Part shown: positions 52,703 to 60,827 of the stretch, one piece after another | How the letters are laid out: every line of letters begins with the position of its first letter | Numbering within the stretch: the stretch's first letter is position 1 | Assembly: GCA_963707555.1 (NCBI GenBank) | Contig: CAVPQM010000030.1 | Coordinates: 62,001-126,000 of the forward strand | Origin: JAFAFN01 sp963707555 | Lineage (GTDB): Bacteria > Actinomycetota > Acidimicrobiia > Acidimicrobiales > Microtrichaceae | Reading direction: 5' to 3' | Length of the DNA stretch: 64,000 nt | Translations under genes and position numbers: made by a program | Notes under the pieces: generated by a model | What the model saw: only the letters and a program-made list of their open reading frames with translations | Told to the model about the DNA's origin: nothing | Databases searched by the model: none

Positions 52703-54097
52703 ATGTCGTTGGACCTCGACCTCTCCCGCTACAAGCTCGGCTGGAGCGACGCGGAGGACTACGTCTTCAAGCCGAAGCGCGGTGTCAACACCGACATCAT
52801 CCGCGAGATGTCGTGGATGAAGGGCGAGCCCGACTGGATGCTCGACTTCCGCCTGAAGGCGTTCCGCTACTTCGAGAAGCGCCCCATGCCCAACTGGGGC
52901 GGCGACATGTCCGAGATCTACTTCGACGACATCTACTACTACATCAAGCCGACGGATCATCAGGTCGACGACTGGGACGACCTGCCCGACGCGATCAAGA
53001 ACACCTACGAGAAGCTCGGCATCCCCGAGGCCGAGCGCAAGTACCTCGCCGGCGTGACCGCGCAGTACGAGTCCGAGGTGGTGTTCCACCGCAACCGTGA
53101 GGACCTCGAGCGCCAGGGCGTCATCTTCTGCGACATGGACACCGCGCTGCGGGAGTACCCCGAGATCGTCAAGCAGTACTTCGGCACGGTCATCCCGCGC
53201 AACGACAACAAGTTCGCCTCGCTCAACTCTGCGGTCTGGTCGGGTGGCTCGTTCATCTACGTGCCGCCGGGTGTCGAGGTGGAGATGCCGCTGCAGGCGT
53301 ACTTCCGCATCAACGCCGAGAACATGGGCCAGTTCGAGCGCACGCTGATCATCGCGGACGAGGGCTCGAAGGTGCACTACATCGAGGGCTGCTCGGCGCC
53401 GACGTACACGTCCGACTCGCTGCACTCCGCCGTGGTCGAGATCATCGTGAAGCCCAGCGCCCGCGTGACGTACACGACCATCCAGAACTGGTCGAACAAC
53501 GTCTTCAACCTGGTGACCAAGCGCGCCATGGTCGAGGCCGAGGGCCACATGGAGTGGATCGACGGCAACATCGGCTCACGCCTCACCATGAAGTACCCGG
53601 GTGTGGTCATGGTCGGCCCCAAGGCATCAGGTGAGGTGCTCTCGGTCGCGTACGCAGGCGCCGGTCAGCACCAGGACGCCGGCGCCAAGATGGTGCACGC
53701 CGCGCCCGAGACGACCTCGAAGATCGTGTCGAAGTCCATCTCGAAGGACGGCGGCAAGACCTCGTACCGCGGACTCGTCCGCGTCGAGGACGGTGCCTAC
53801 GGCTGCAAGTCCCATGTGCAGTGCGACGCGCTCATCCTCGACGAGGACTCCGTGTCGGACACCTACCCGTACATGGAGATCGGTTCGCAGGACGCCGTCG
53901 TCGGCCACGAGGCCACCGTGTCGAAGGTCGCCGACGAGCAGCTCTTCTACCTGATGAGCCGTGGCCTCTCCGAGGAGCAGGCCATGTCGATGGTGGTCAA
54001 CGGGTTCATCGAGCCCGTCACCCGCACCCTGCCGATGGAGTACGCCGTCGAGTGGTCCCGTCTGATCGAGCTGCAGATGGAGGGTTCGGTCGGCTGA
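52703..54097 (+). CDS. sufB: Fe-S cluster assembly scaffold SufB
   Basis: A 464-residue SufB, subunit of the SufBCD complex that builds Fe-S clusters. It opens with the YVFKPKRGVNTDIIREMSW segment, and PMPNWGGDMSEIYFDD and FCDMDTALREYPEIVKQYFG follow. HYIEGCSAP carries the conserved Cys thought to receive sulfur, and QCDALILDEDSVSDTYP contains the active Glu region. It is complete. The ATG at 52703 has GGAGG 10 nt upstream. Its usual partners sufD and sufC are not adjacent: a GGDEF gene and several other genes separate them from sufB. Confidence 0.97.
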   Translation: MSLDLDLSRYKLGWSDAEDYVFKPKRGVNTDIIREMSWMKGEPDWMLDFRLKAFRYFEKRPMPNWGGDMSEIYFDDIYYYIKPTDHQVDDWDDLPDAIKNTYEKLGIPEAERKYLAGVTAQYESEVVFHRNREDLERQGVIFCDMDTALREYPEIVKQYFGTVIPRNDNKFASLNSAVWSGGSFIYVPPGVEVEMPLQAYFRINAENMGQFERTLIIADEGSKVHYIEGCSAPTYTSDSLHSAVVEIIVKPSARVTYTTIQNWSNNVFNLVTKRAMVEAEGHMEWIDGNIGSRLTMKYPGVVMVGPKASGEVLSVAYAGAGQHQDAGAKMVHAAPETTSKIVSKSISKDGGKTSYRGLVRVEDGAYGCKSHVQCDALILDEDSVSDTYPYMEIGSQDAVVGHEATVSKVADEQLFYLMSRGLSEEQAMSMVVNGFIEPVTRTLPMEYAVEWSRLIELQMEGSVG

Positions 54098-54117
54098 CCC
54101 GCCGGGCGATCTCTGGC

Positions 54118-55083
54118 TCAGGCCGCCAGGCCGGGCCGCACGTCGATGATGCGGAAGCCGCCCACCCCGTCGTCCATCGCCTGCTCCAGCGCTCGGTCCG
54201 CCGAGTCGATGAGCAGCTCGGGCGATGCGGTGCCGTCCGCGACGACGATGCCGATCGTCATCGTGAGCGACACCTCGAGCTCGTCGAGCACCACGGGTTC
54301 GAGGGCGCTGGAGAGCAGTCGGTACGCCACGCCCGCGGCGTCCTGTTCGTCGCCGAGGTCCTCGGCGATCACCATGAAGGTGTCGCCGTCGGTGCGGCTG
54401 ACCGAGTCGCTCGGTCGCAGCCGGTGCGTGAGACGCGCCGCATAGGTGTCGAGCAGTCGCGCCTCGACGGCCGGGCCGTGCTCGGCCAGGACCGCGCCGA
54501 GACCGAACAGGTCGCAGCGCATGACCGACAGCGGATAACCGGTACGGCCCGAGCGCCGCAGCGCCGACGCGAGCAGCGCGTCGAAGCCCAGCTGGTTCGG
54601 CAGCCCGGTGGCGGCATCCTCGGTGGCCACGCGGGTGAGCTCGACGACGTCACGGCGTCGGCGACGCTCCGCCCGTCGTTCCAGGGTCACGTCCGACGCC
54701 ACGGCCAGGACGAGCTCGCGGTCGCCCGCGGTGACGCGTCCGAAGGTCGCCACGACGGTCTGCACCGCGCCGGCGCCGGCGTCGAGGCGGAGCTCGCACC
54801 GCTCGACCTCGCTGACGCCCTCGAGCAGTCGGACCAGCGAGGCCATCACCTCGGCCTGGTCGCCCTCGGGGCAGAGACCCACCAGGTGCAGACCGACGAG
54901 CTCCTCGGGGCGACGTTGCCACAGCGCAGCGAAGGTGAAGCTGGTCGAGACGACGTGGCCCTCGGTGTCGAGGGTCGCTGTCGCAACTCCTGCGGCGTCG
55001 AGCACTCGGCGGACCTGGGGATCCACCGGTGCGCGGTCGGCGTCGGGGACGCTGCTCCTGTGCGGTCGGGGATCGTGCGGCAT
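54118..55083 (-). CDS. PAS-GGDEF protein with a degenerate GGDEF motif
   Basis: A 321-residue protein. A PAS-like domain (residues 20-130) is followed by a short coiled linker rich in Arg (ERRAERRRRRD) and a GGDEF-fold domain. Where the active site should read GGDEF it reads TDGDTF, and the metal-binding D-x-D-x-F region is altered (MRCDLFGLG). Cyclase activity is therefore unlikely; a degenerate GGDEF domain may bind c-di-GMP or GTP as a receptor, or be inactive. The start is ATG 55083. It lies between sufB and a small Cys-containing protein. Confidence 0.82.
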   Translation of the reverse strand: MPHDPRPHRSSVPDADRAPVDPQVRRVLDAAGVATATLDTEGHVVSTSFTFAALWQRRPEELVGLHLVGLCPEGDQAEVMASLVRLLEGVSEVERCELRLDAGAGAVQTVVATFGRVTAGDRELVLAVASDVTLERRAERRRRRDVVELTRVATEDAATGLPNQLGFDALLASALRRSGRTGYPLSVMRCDLFGLGAVLAEHGPAVEARLLDTYAARLTHRLRPSDSVSRTDGDTFMVIAEDLGDEQDAAGVAYRLLSSALEPVVLDELEVSLTMTIGIVVADGTASPELLIDSADRALEQAMDDGVGGFRIIDVRPGLAA

Positions 55084-55149
55084 GACCTCAATTGTCGGCA
55101 GATCCTCAGCCTGCGTTGAGAACTCAGGGCATCCTGGCAGAATTACCCA

Positions 55150-55509
55150 ATGCCGATGCGTGAGGAGTGCAAGTTCTTCGAGAGTCGCACCTACCCGAAC
55201 GGCGAGGCCGTGAGGAAGTGCGACCTCGACCTCGCTCCCGAGGCGCCGTGGCGCTGCCCCGATCCCTGCCCCGCCTACCAGCCCCGCATGGCCGACGTGA
55301 ACTGGGCGTACGGCAGCCTCGTCACTCCGCCGACGCCACCGGAGCCGGCGAGCCTCGGGAGCGACGAGTCGATCTCCGCGCTGCTGGACTCGGCCGAGGA
55401 CATCGTCAACGCCGTGGTCGAGCAGACCCGCGCCGAGGTCGACCTCGAGCAACAGCGCACGGCACCGTCGAAGCGGCCGTGGTCGTCGTGGTTCCGCCGC
55501 AAGCGCTGA
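55150..55509 (+). CDS. Small Cys-containing protein of unknown function
   Basis: A 119-residue protein that I do not recognise. The N-terminal 50 residues contain four Cys (EECKFFESRTY, VRKCDLDLAPEAPWRCPDPCPAY), which could bind metal. A Pro-rich linker and an amphipathic Glu/Ala helix follow (ISALLDSAEDIVNAVVEQTRAE), then a basic tail ending SWFRRKR. The start is ATG 55150, with CAGAAT ending 6 nt upstream. It precedes the EVE-domain gene by 19 bp. Confidence 0.65.
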   Translation: MPMREECKFFESRTYPNGEAVRKCDLDLAPEAPWRCPDPCPAYQPRMADVNWAYGSLVTPPTPPEPASLGSDESISALLDSAEDIVNAVVEQTRAEVDLEQQRTAPSKRPWSSWFRRKR

Positions 55510-55528
55510 GCCGTCGATCGGGCCGGCG

Positions 55529-56014
55529 TTGAGCGAACCGATCGCACGCCTGCGCAACGGCGATCCCGTCGGCGCGTGGGTCCTGAAGGCCAAGCCGTCC
55601 ATCTGGGACATCGGCGCAGCACTCGCCGAGGGTGTCGAGCTCGACTGGTGGCGGCTGGCACCCACCTACCGGGCCGAGCTGGTGCAGCCCGGTCACCCGT
55701 GTGCCATGTGGGTCACCCGGGGTGACCCTGCCGTCGCCGCCGGATTCTGGGCGGTCGGAGAGGTGACGGGCCCGCCGATCGACGACGTGGGTGACCCCGA
55801 CGACGACCTCTGGCGTGACCGCCACGCCCAACAGCAGCTGAGGCCCCGCCTCCCCGTCGAGCTGCGCGTGCTCGAGACACCCGTGACCGTCGAGGTGGTC
55901 CGGGCCGACCCCCGACTCCACGCCGCCGAGATCCTCCGGGTGCCGCGCATCGGCAATCCGGCAGTGCTCTCACCCGATGAGTGGCTCGCCCTCGTCGAGC
56001 TCACCAGCCACTGA
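55529..56014 (+). CDS. EVE-domain-like protein
   Basis: A 161-residue protein. The opening AWVLKAKPSIWDIG, then VELDWWRLAPTYRAEL and CAMWVTRGD, resembles the EVE/PUA-like fold, which recognises modified bases in DNA or RNA. The central aromatic residues of such domains (W, Y) are present. The start is the TTG at 55529; no better start exists in frame downstream of the preceding stop. Immediately after its TGA a perfect 58-nt palindrome begins. Role is unknown. Confidence 0.7.
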   Translation: MSEPIARLRNGDPVGAWVLKAKPSIWDIGAALAEGVELDWWRLAPTYRAELVQPGHPCAMWVTRGDPAVAAGFWAVGEVTGPPIDDVGDPDDDLWRDRHAQQQLRPRLPVELRVLETPVTVEVVRADPRLHAAEILRVPRIGNPAVLSPDEWLALVELTSH

Positions 56015-56072
56015 CTCCGAAATGGCACCTGTCATCGGTGTGACCACACCGATGACAGGTGCCATTTCGGAG
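56015..56072. repeat. 58-nt perfect palindrome
   Basis: The arm at 56015-56042 (starting CTCCGAAATGGCACCTGTCA) is the exact reverse complement of 56045-56072, with only AC between them. It starts one base after the EVE gene stop and ends about 110 bp before the next gene. The 28-bp arms are far longer than a normal terminator; there is no T tract. It could act as a strong cruciform, terminator, or remnant of a mobile palindrome. Confidence 0.97.
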
Positions 56073-56180
56073 GCGGGGGAGTCGTCGCAGTGGCGGTGTG
56101 GCGTCGACGGATCACCCCCAGGGGTGGGGCTTTGAGAGTTCCTCGTTACCGTGGAAACCCGTTCGACTCGAGGGGGCCAC

Positions 56181-57506
56181 ATGTCGTTCATCCCACACCG
56201 CCTGCGCTCGACGCACGGCAAGGTTGCACTGCTCGCCGCGGCGAGCCTGCTCGCCGTCGCCGGATGCACCTCCGACGACGCACTGACGTCCGCAGAGAAC
56301 CGTGCAGCTGCCGAGACCGACGCCCGGGACGCAGACGTGCGGACCGCAGCGACGGAGGAGCCGACCTCGGACGAGATGACGCCGCTGCTCGTGTCGTCGC
56401 TCGGCGACCCGGTGCCGGTGCTCGGTACCGACGACCGCTATCACTTGGTCTACGAGCTCGAGGTGCTCAACGCCGCGCCCCGTGACGCCACGATCCAGTC
56501 GATCGAGACCCTGGACGCGGACTCCGACGCGGTGCTCGCGACGATCGACGCCGACGAGATCGTCGCCCGCACGGTGCTCGCCGGCAGCGCGCCGGCCACG
56601 CTGACGCCGGTCGAGTCGATCCCCGTGGGCCGCACCATCTCGATCCTCATGGACGACACCTTCGCCGCACGCGGCGACGTTCCCGACGCGGTCCGTCACC
56701 GGATCCGTGCCACCTTCGCCGCGCCGGCCGCCGACCAGGCTCCGTACGCAGCGGCGATCTATCCCGACGAGGTCACCTCGGTCACCGGCGAGGTCCGCAC
56801 CTCGGCGGGGGAGCCGCTGCGCATCGGCTCACCGCTGCAGGGTGACGGCTGGATCGCCGTGAACGCATGCTGCGAGTTGACCCAGCACCGTGGAGCGATG
56901 CTCCCCATGGCTGGCCGTCTGCACGCGACGGAGCGGTATGCGATCGACTGGATCCAGATCGAGCCCGATCGCGTGGAGCAGACCCTGGCCGAGGGGCTGC
57001 TGCCGAGCTTCGACGGCGACCCCACGCGCAACGAGTCCTACCTCGCCTACGGCCAGCCGCTGCTCGCCGTGGCCGACGGCACCGTCGTCGACGTCGTCGA
57101 CGGGCTCGACGACGCGACACCCCAGGAGCTCCCCGCCGACCTCGCGCTCGACGAGCTCGGCGGCAACCTGGTGATCCTCGATCTCGGCGACGGCTACTAC
57201 GCGTTCTATGCGCACGTGCAGCGTGGCAGCGTGCCGGTGAAGGTCGGCGACCGGGTCCGACGTGGCGATGTCGTCGGGCGACTCGGGAACTCGGGCAACT
57301 CCACCGAAGCGCACCTGCACTTCCACATCAGCCGTGGCCCCACGCCGCTGGCGGCCACCAACTGGCCGTTCGTGATCGCAGAGTTCGACGTCGTCGGTTC
57401 GCTGACCGAGACCGGCCTCGTCCCGGATCCCACGCCGGGTCCCCGCAAGGATCAGCTCATCCTCGTTCGCAACGTGACGTCGTTCCCCATGGTCGTCGAC
57501 GACTGA
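56181..57506 (+). CDS. M23 (LytM-type) metallopeptidase lipoprotein
   Basis: A 441-residue exported lipoprotein: signal with lipobox LAVAGC (ending about residue 29), a Thr/Asp-rich linker, a beta-sandwich domain, and a C-terminal peptidase M23 domain. The zinc and catalytic region shows HATERYAIDW, LGDGYYAFYAHVQRGS, GNSGNSTEAHLHFHI with His378 and His380. M23 enzymes cut peptide bridges in peptidoglycan. The start is ATG 56181 because GAGGGGG lies 5 nt upstream; the open frame continues to 56151. The initial Cys places it outside the membrane. Confidence 0.9.
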   Translation: MSFIPHRLRSTHGKVALLAAASLLAVAGCTSDDALTSAENRAAAETDARDADVRTAATEEPTSDEMTPLLVSSLGDPVPVLGTDDRYHLVYELEVLNAAPRDATIQSIETLDADSDAVLATIDADEIVARTVLAGSAPATLTPVESIPVGRTISILMDDTFAARGDVPDAVRHRIRATFAAPAADQAPYAAAIYPDEVTSVTGEVRTSAGEPLRIGSPLQGDGWIAVNACCELTQHRGAMLPMAGRLHATERYAIDWIQIEPDRVEQTLAEGLLPSFDGDPTRNESYLAYGQPLLAVADGTVVDVVDGLDDATPQELPADLALDELGGNLVILDLGDGYYAFYAHVQRGSVPVKVGDRVRRGDVVGRLGNSGNSTEAHLHFHISRGPTPLAATNWPFVIAEFDVVGSLTETGLVPDPTPGPRKDQLILVRNVTSFPMVVDD

Positions 57507-57526
57507 GTCGAGTCGTCGGGCCCGTC

Positions 57527-57543
57527 GGCGAGTCGCTCGCCGG
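57527..57543. terminator. Hairpin between convergent M23 and ZIP genes
   Basis: CGGCGAG (57527-57533) pairs with CTCGCCG (57537-57543) around a 3-nt loop, ending just before the ZIP gene stop. No T tract. Confidence 0.45.
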
Positions 57544-57545
57544 AG

Positions 57546-58247
57546 CTACGACGGCAGCACGACCGCCAGCGCGGCCATCGACGCCGCACCTGCGGCCCCG
57601 GCCCCGAGGAAGGGCCGCCAGGCCGCGGCTCGCCGCGCCACCGTGGGCAGCGTCCCGAGCGCGACCCACAGCATCATGCCGCCGGCCATCGCGAGCACGA
57701 ACGACACGGCGGTGGCAGGAGCGGCGGCCGCCCCGACGCCGGCCAACGCAGCGCCGATCGGTTCTGGCAGCGTTGCTGCCGCAAGGATCGTGCCGGTGCG
57801 GAACTTCTCGCGGTCCGCTGGCACGACGAACGCCAGCTTCTCGGGCAGGTTGTGTGCGGCGACGGCCACGATGACCGGCAGCGCTGCGACGAGGCCGGTG
57901 TTCGTGAGCAATGCGCCGACGGCGAAGCCCTCGGGGAGGTCGTGAAGGACGATCGCGACGCCGATCACCGGGGCGACGCCCGCAGCGAGGGTCGTTCGGT
58001 GTGCCAGGCGGGTCGTCAGCCACACCAGTGCCGTGCCGCCGGCGACGCCAGCCAACGTCACCGGCCAGCCCAATGTGGCGGCCGAGTCAGGTGCCACCTC
58101 GACGAGGGCGAGCCACAACATGACGCCTGCTGCCAGGCCAGGCGCGAACGTCGAGCACAGCAGGGCTCCACGACGGGCCCGTGCCAGCGCGAACGCAAAG
58201 AGAGTGGTGCCCACGGAGATGGCCGTCACGAGCAGGAAGCCGGTCAT
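57546..58247 (-). CDS. ZIP family divalent metal transporter
   Basis: A 233-residue membrane protein with eight hydrophobic segments. The signature of the fourth and fifth spans is visible as HDLPEGFAVG and AHNLPEKLAF, which carry the paired His/Glu metal-binding residues of ZIP transporters. It brings Zn2+, Mn2+ or Fe2+ into the cytoplasm. The ATG at 58247 starts 76 bp from a divergent Fur-family regulator gene, with two inverted repeats between the genes. Confidence 0.9.
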   Translation of the reverse strand: MTGFLLVTAISVGTTLFAFALARARRGALLCSTFAPGLAAGVMLWLALVEVAPDSAATLGWPVTLAGVAGGTALVWLTTRLAHRTTLAAGVAPVIGVAIVLHDLPEGFAVGALLTNTGLVAALPVIVAVAAHNLPEKLAFVVPADREKFRTGTILAAATLPEPIGAALAGVGAAAAPATAVSFVLAMAGGMMLWVALGTLPTVARRAAAWRPFLGAGAAGAASMAALAVVLPS

Positions 58248-58254
58248 GTAGTTT

Positions 58255-58297
58255 GGAATCGTTCTAATCTTGAAACTATTCCCGAACTGGAACAGTT
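58255..58297. promoter_or_regulatory. Divergent operator candidate between ZIP and Fur-family genes
   Basis: GGAAT (58255-58259) and ATTCC (58278-58282) are the outer arms of a 28-bp imperfect dyad in which 10 of 14 arm positions match. Next to it, AACTG-GAA-CAGTT (58285-58297) is a perfect 5-3-5 palindrome. The stretch is AT-rich against the surrounding GC-rich DNA. Both sites lie between the two start codons, where a Fur/Zur-type repressor would control the transporter and itself. Confidence 0.6.
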
Positions 58298-58322
58298 TCT
58301 GACCTGCTGGAGTTTCCGTCAC

Positions 58323-58736
58323 ATGGATCAGCTGATCGACCGACTGCGCTCCCGAGACGGCTTCCGCCTGACGGCCCAACGACGGGCTGTGGCCGAGGCG
58401 CTCTCCGGTGAGCACGTGCACCTCAGCGCCGAGGAGGTCCACGAGCGTGCGCAGCGGGGGCTCCCGGAGATCAGCCTGGCCACCGTCTACAACACGCTGC
58501 ACGAGCTGGTCGCGTTGGGTGAGATCGACGAGCACGGCTTCGACGGGCGCACCCGCCGCTACGACCCGAACGTCGGCGAGGCGCACCACCACCTCATCTG
58601 CGATCTCTGCGGCACCATCCGTGACGTCCCGACCCGCGGTCCGGTGCCCAGCCCGGCCGACGCCGCGGGCTTCGAGGTCCGCAGCACCGAGGTCACCTTC
58701 CGCGGGCGCTGCGCCCGCTGTCGCTCCGCCGCCTGA
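58323..58736 (+). CDS. Fur family metal-responsive repressor
   Basis: A 137-residue Fur/Zur/PerR-type regulator: winged helix with GFRLTAQRRAVAEAL and LATVYNTLHELVALGEI. The metal region GEAHHHLICDLCG and the end Cys pair GRCARC form the structural zinc site C-x2-C twice. The regulatory His/Asp site is mostly present. Placed divergently from the ZIP transporter and sharing its promoter region, it most likely represses zinc or iron uptake; the metal is not clear from sequence. The start ATG 58323 has a CTGGAG site about 12 nt upstream. Confidence 0.92.
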   Translation: MDQLIDRLRSRDGFRLTAQRRAVAEALSGEHVHLSAEEVHERAQRGLPEISLATVYNTLHELVALGEIDEHGFDGRTRRYDPNVGEAHHHLICDLCGTIRDVPTRGPVPSPADAAGFEVRSTEVTFRGRCARCRSAA

Positions 58737-58848
58737 ACGCCCGTCATCCGGCGGGGCAGGCGCTCGCAGTCCGTCGGAGCGCACTCGTTCCGAGTCGGCG
58801 AGCGAGCTCCGGCGACCGCTGAACGGCGCTGTCTGCGATGCTGGGCGG

Positions 58849-59349
58849 GTGCAGCTCGAGACCTGGCGTGGCGACATCACGACCCTCGACGTCGACGTGA
58901 TCGTCAACGCCGCGAACTCGCAGCTGCGGCCCGGTGGCGGAGTGTGCGGAGCGATCCACGCGGCGGCGGGGCCAGGACTGGCTGAGGAGTGCGCGGGTCT
59001 GGGCCCGGTCGCGACCGGCGACGCCGTGGCCAGCGGAGGACACGAGCTGGCGGCTCGCTGGGTCGTGCACGCCGTCGGACCGATCTGGGGTCAGACCTCG
59101 GAGGGCGATTCCGTCGAGCTGCTCGCCTCTGCCTACCGACGATCGGTCGAGGTGGCCGACGGGCTCCACGCCGAGTCGATCGCGTTCCCTGCCATCTCGA
59201 CGGGCATCTACGGGTTCCCACCCGAGCTCGCTGCCCGCACGGCCGTCGACGCATTGCGCGGGTGCCGGCCGTCCTCGGTGCAGCGCTGCGTGCTGGTCGC
59301 CTACGACGCCGCCACGCTGCGAACGCTCGACGACGCGCTCGCCGCGTGA
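58849..59349 (+). CDS. Macro-domain protein (ADP-ribose binding)
   Basis: A 166-residue stand-alone macro domain. The ADP-ribose-binding NAANSQLRPGGGVCGAIHAAAG and STGIYGFPPELAA segments are intact, as in O-acetyl-ADP-ribose deacetylases of the MacroD/YmdB type. They remove ADP-ribose ester groups from O-acetyl-ADP-ribose or from proteins. The start is GTG 58849; GATGCT ends 6 nt upstream. It lies between the Fur gene and the sufD promoter. Confidence 0.92.
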   Translation: MQLETWRGDITTLDVDVIVNAANSQLRPGGGVCGAIHAAAGPGLAEECAGLGPVATGDAVASGGHELAARWVVHAVGPIWGQTSEGDSVELLASAYRRSVEVADGLHAESIAFPAISTGIYGFPPELAARTAVDALRGCRPSSVQRCVLVAYDAATLRTLDDALAA

Positions 59350-59377
59350 CCGGTGACCCAGGACCGGCCTGGTAATA

Positions 59378-59395
59378 CTCCTACCGCCATAGGGT
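59378..59395 (+). promoter_or_regulatory. sufD promoter with CTCCTAC-N4-ATAG operator candidate
   Basis: TAGGGT at 59390-59395 is a TANNNT -10. It overlaps CTCCTACCGCCATAG (59378-59392), which shares the CTCCTAC-N4-ATAG pattern with the inverted copy at the sufB promoter (52653-52667). Both cover a -10 of an Fe-S assembly gene. Confidence 0.5.
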
Positions 59396-59413
59396 AAATT
59401 GGTCGCATCATGC

Positions 59414-59454
59414 GGCTCCTCTGGGGAGCCCCCGTCCACGTCACCCACGTGGAC
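59414..59454 (+). promoter_or_regulatory. Two hairpins in the sufD leader
   Basis: GGCTCC (59414-59419) pairs with GGAGCC (59425-59430), and GTCCACGT (59434-59441) pairs with ACGTGGAC (59447-59454) around a 5-nt loop. They lie in the leader between the sufD promoter and its GTG start. A short ATG at 59410 opens a frame that overlaps sufD. Confidence 0.5.
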
Positions 59455-59474
59455 CCGCCGGCTCGAGGAGCGAC

Positions 59475-60827
59475 GTGGCATCTGAGACCTTCACCCCCGA
59501 CCTGGCCCGGTCCCTCGACGGCCCCGCGTGGCTCCGAGCGCGCCGCGAGCGAGCCGCCGAGGCCGCAGCGACGATCGAGGCGCCGACCAGCGAGCTCGAG
59601 GAGTGGCGCTACAGCCGCATCGGCGACCTCCGACTGGGTCAGTACCGACCGCTCGGCGCCGACGCCGATGCCTCCACCGGCTCGGTGCCCGTGCCCGCCG
59701 CCGCGCTGATCGCCTCGCTCGGCGAGCTCGCCGGCGTGGTCGTGGTGCACAACGGTCGGGTCGTCGACGTGCAGGTGGGTGACGTCGCCGTGCGTGCCGG
59801 CGTCCACTTCGGTCGTGCCTCCGACGACACCGAGGGAGTGCTCGGCGCCACCGGAACCGAGCCGACCGACCTCTTCGCCGCCTACAACGACGCGTTCAGC
59901 GCCGATCCGGTGCTGCTGCGCGTGCCGGGCGGTCGCTCCATCGAGCAGCCCTTCGCCGTGGTGTCCTACCTCGACGCCGAGGGCGCCGTGGTCTTCCCTC
60001 GACTGTCGATCCAGGCCGGCGAGGACAGCGAGTTCGGCGTGATCGAAGCGCATCTGTCCGCGGATGTGGACGCGCTCGTCGTGCCGGTCACCGAGGTGTC
60101 GGTCGCTGCTGCCGCCCGGGTCCGCCACAGCGGCCTCCAGGATCTCGGCTCCCGCGTCTGGCAGCTCGGTTCACTCGTCGGTGACGTCGGCCAGTCGGCC
60201 ACGTTCAGCTCCGGGGTCGCGGCGCTCGGCGGGTCGTACGCCCGGCTGCGTCTGGACTGCCACCTGAGCGGTCGGGGCGCCACCGGCAACCTGGCCGCCG
60301 TGTACTTCGGTGACGGCGAGCAGATGCTCGACCTGCGCACCTTCCAGGAGCACCGCGCTGCTGACACGACCTCGAACCTGCTGTTCAAGGGAGCCGTCGC
60401 CGACCGGTCGCACTCCGTCTACACCGGTCTCATCCGCATCCAGCCAGAGGGGCGCGGCACCAACGCCTTCCAGACCAACCGGAACCTCAAGCTGTCCGAC
60501 GACGCGTGGGCCGAATCGGTGCCGAACCTCGAGATCGAGAACAACGACGTGCACTGCTCGCACGCATCGACCGTCGGTCCCGTCGACGAGGACCAGCGCT
60601 TCTACCTCGAGAGCCGCGGCGTGCCCCGCACCGCCGCGGACCGGCTGATCGTCGCCGGCTTCTTCGACGAGGTGCTCGATGCGCTGCCGGTGCCGCAGCT
60701 CGCGCCCGCCGTCCGCGCCCGCATCGCCGACCTGCTCGACCGACAGGTCACCAGCGGAGCACTCGGTGCCGCCGCTGCACCTGCCGTCGACGCCTCGGTC
60801 GCCGAACCGATCGTGGGCGCACGATGA
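59475..60827 (+). CDS. sufD: Fe-S cluster assembly protein SufD
   Basis: A 450-residue SufD, partner of SufB in the SufBCD complex. ELEEWRYSRI near the N-terminus, the beta-helix core, SVYTGLIRIQPEGRGTNAFQTNRNLKLS, and the end NNDVHCSHASTVGPVDEDQRFYLESRGV with DRLIVAGFFDEVLD are standard for SufD. The start is GTG 59475 with GAGGAGCG directly upstream. Its stop overlaps the ATG of the small Rieske-type gene, so sufD, the Rieske protein and sufC form one unit. sufB is encoded separately. Confidence 0.95.
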   Translation: MASETFTPDLARSLDGPAWLRARRERAAEAAATIEAPTSELEEWRYSRIGDLRLGQYRPLGADADASTGSVPVPAAALIASLGELAGVVVVHNGRVVDVQVGDVAVRAGVHFGRASDDTEGVLGATGTEPTDLFAAYNDAFSADPVLLRVPGGRSIEQPFAVVSYLDAEGAVVFPRLSIQAGEDSEFGVIEAHLSADVDALVVPVTEVSVAAAARVRHSGLQDLGSRVWQLGSLVGDVGQSATFSSGVAALGGSYARLRLDCHLSGRGATGNLAAVYFGDGEQMLDLRTFQEHRAADTTSNLLFKGAVADRSHSVYTGLIRIQPEGRGTNAFQTNRNLKLSDDAWAESVPNLEIENNDVHCSHASTVGPVDEDQRFYLESRGVPRTAADRLIVAGFFDEVLDALPVPQLAPAVRARIADLLDRQVTSGALGAAAAPAVDASVAEPIVGAR

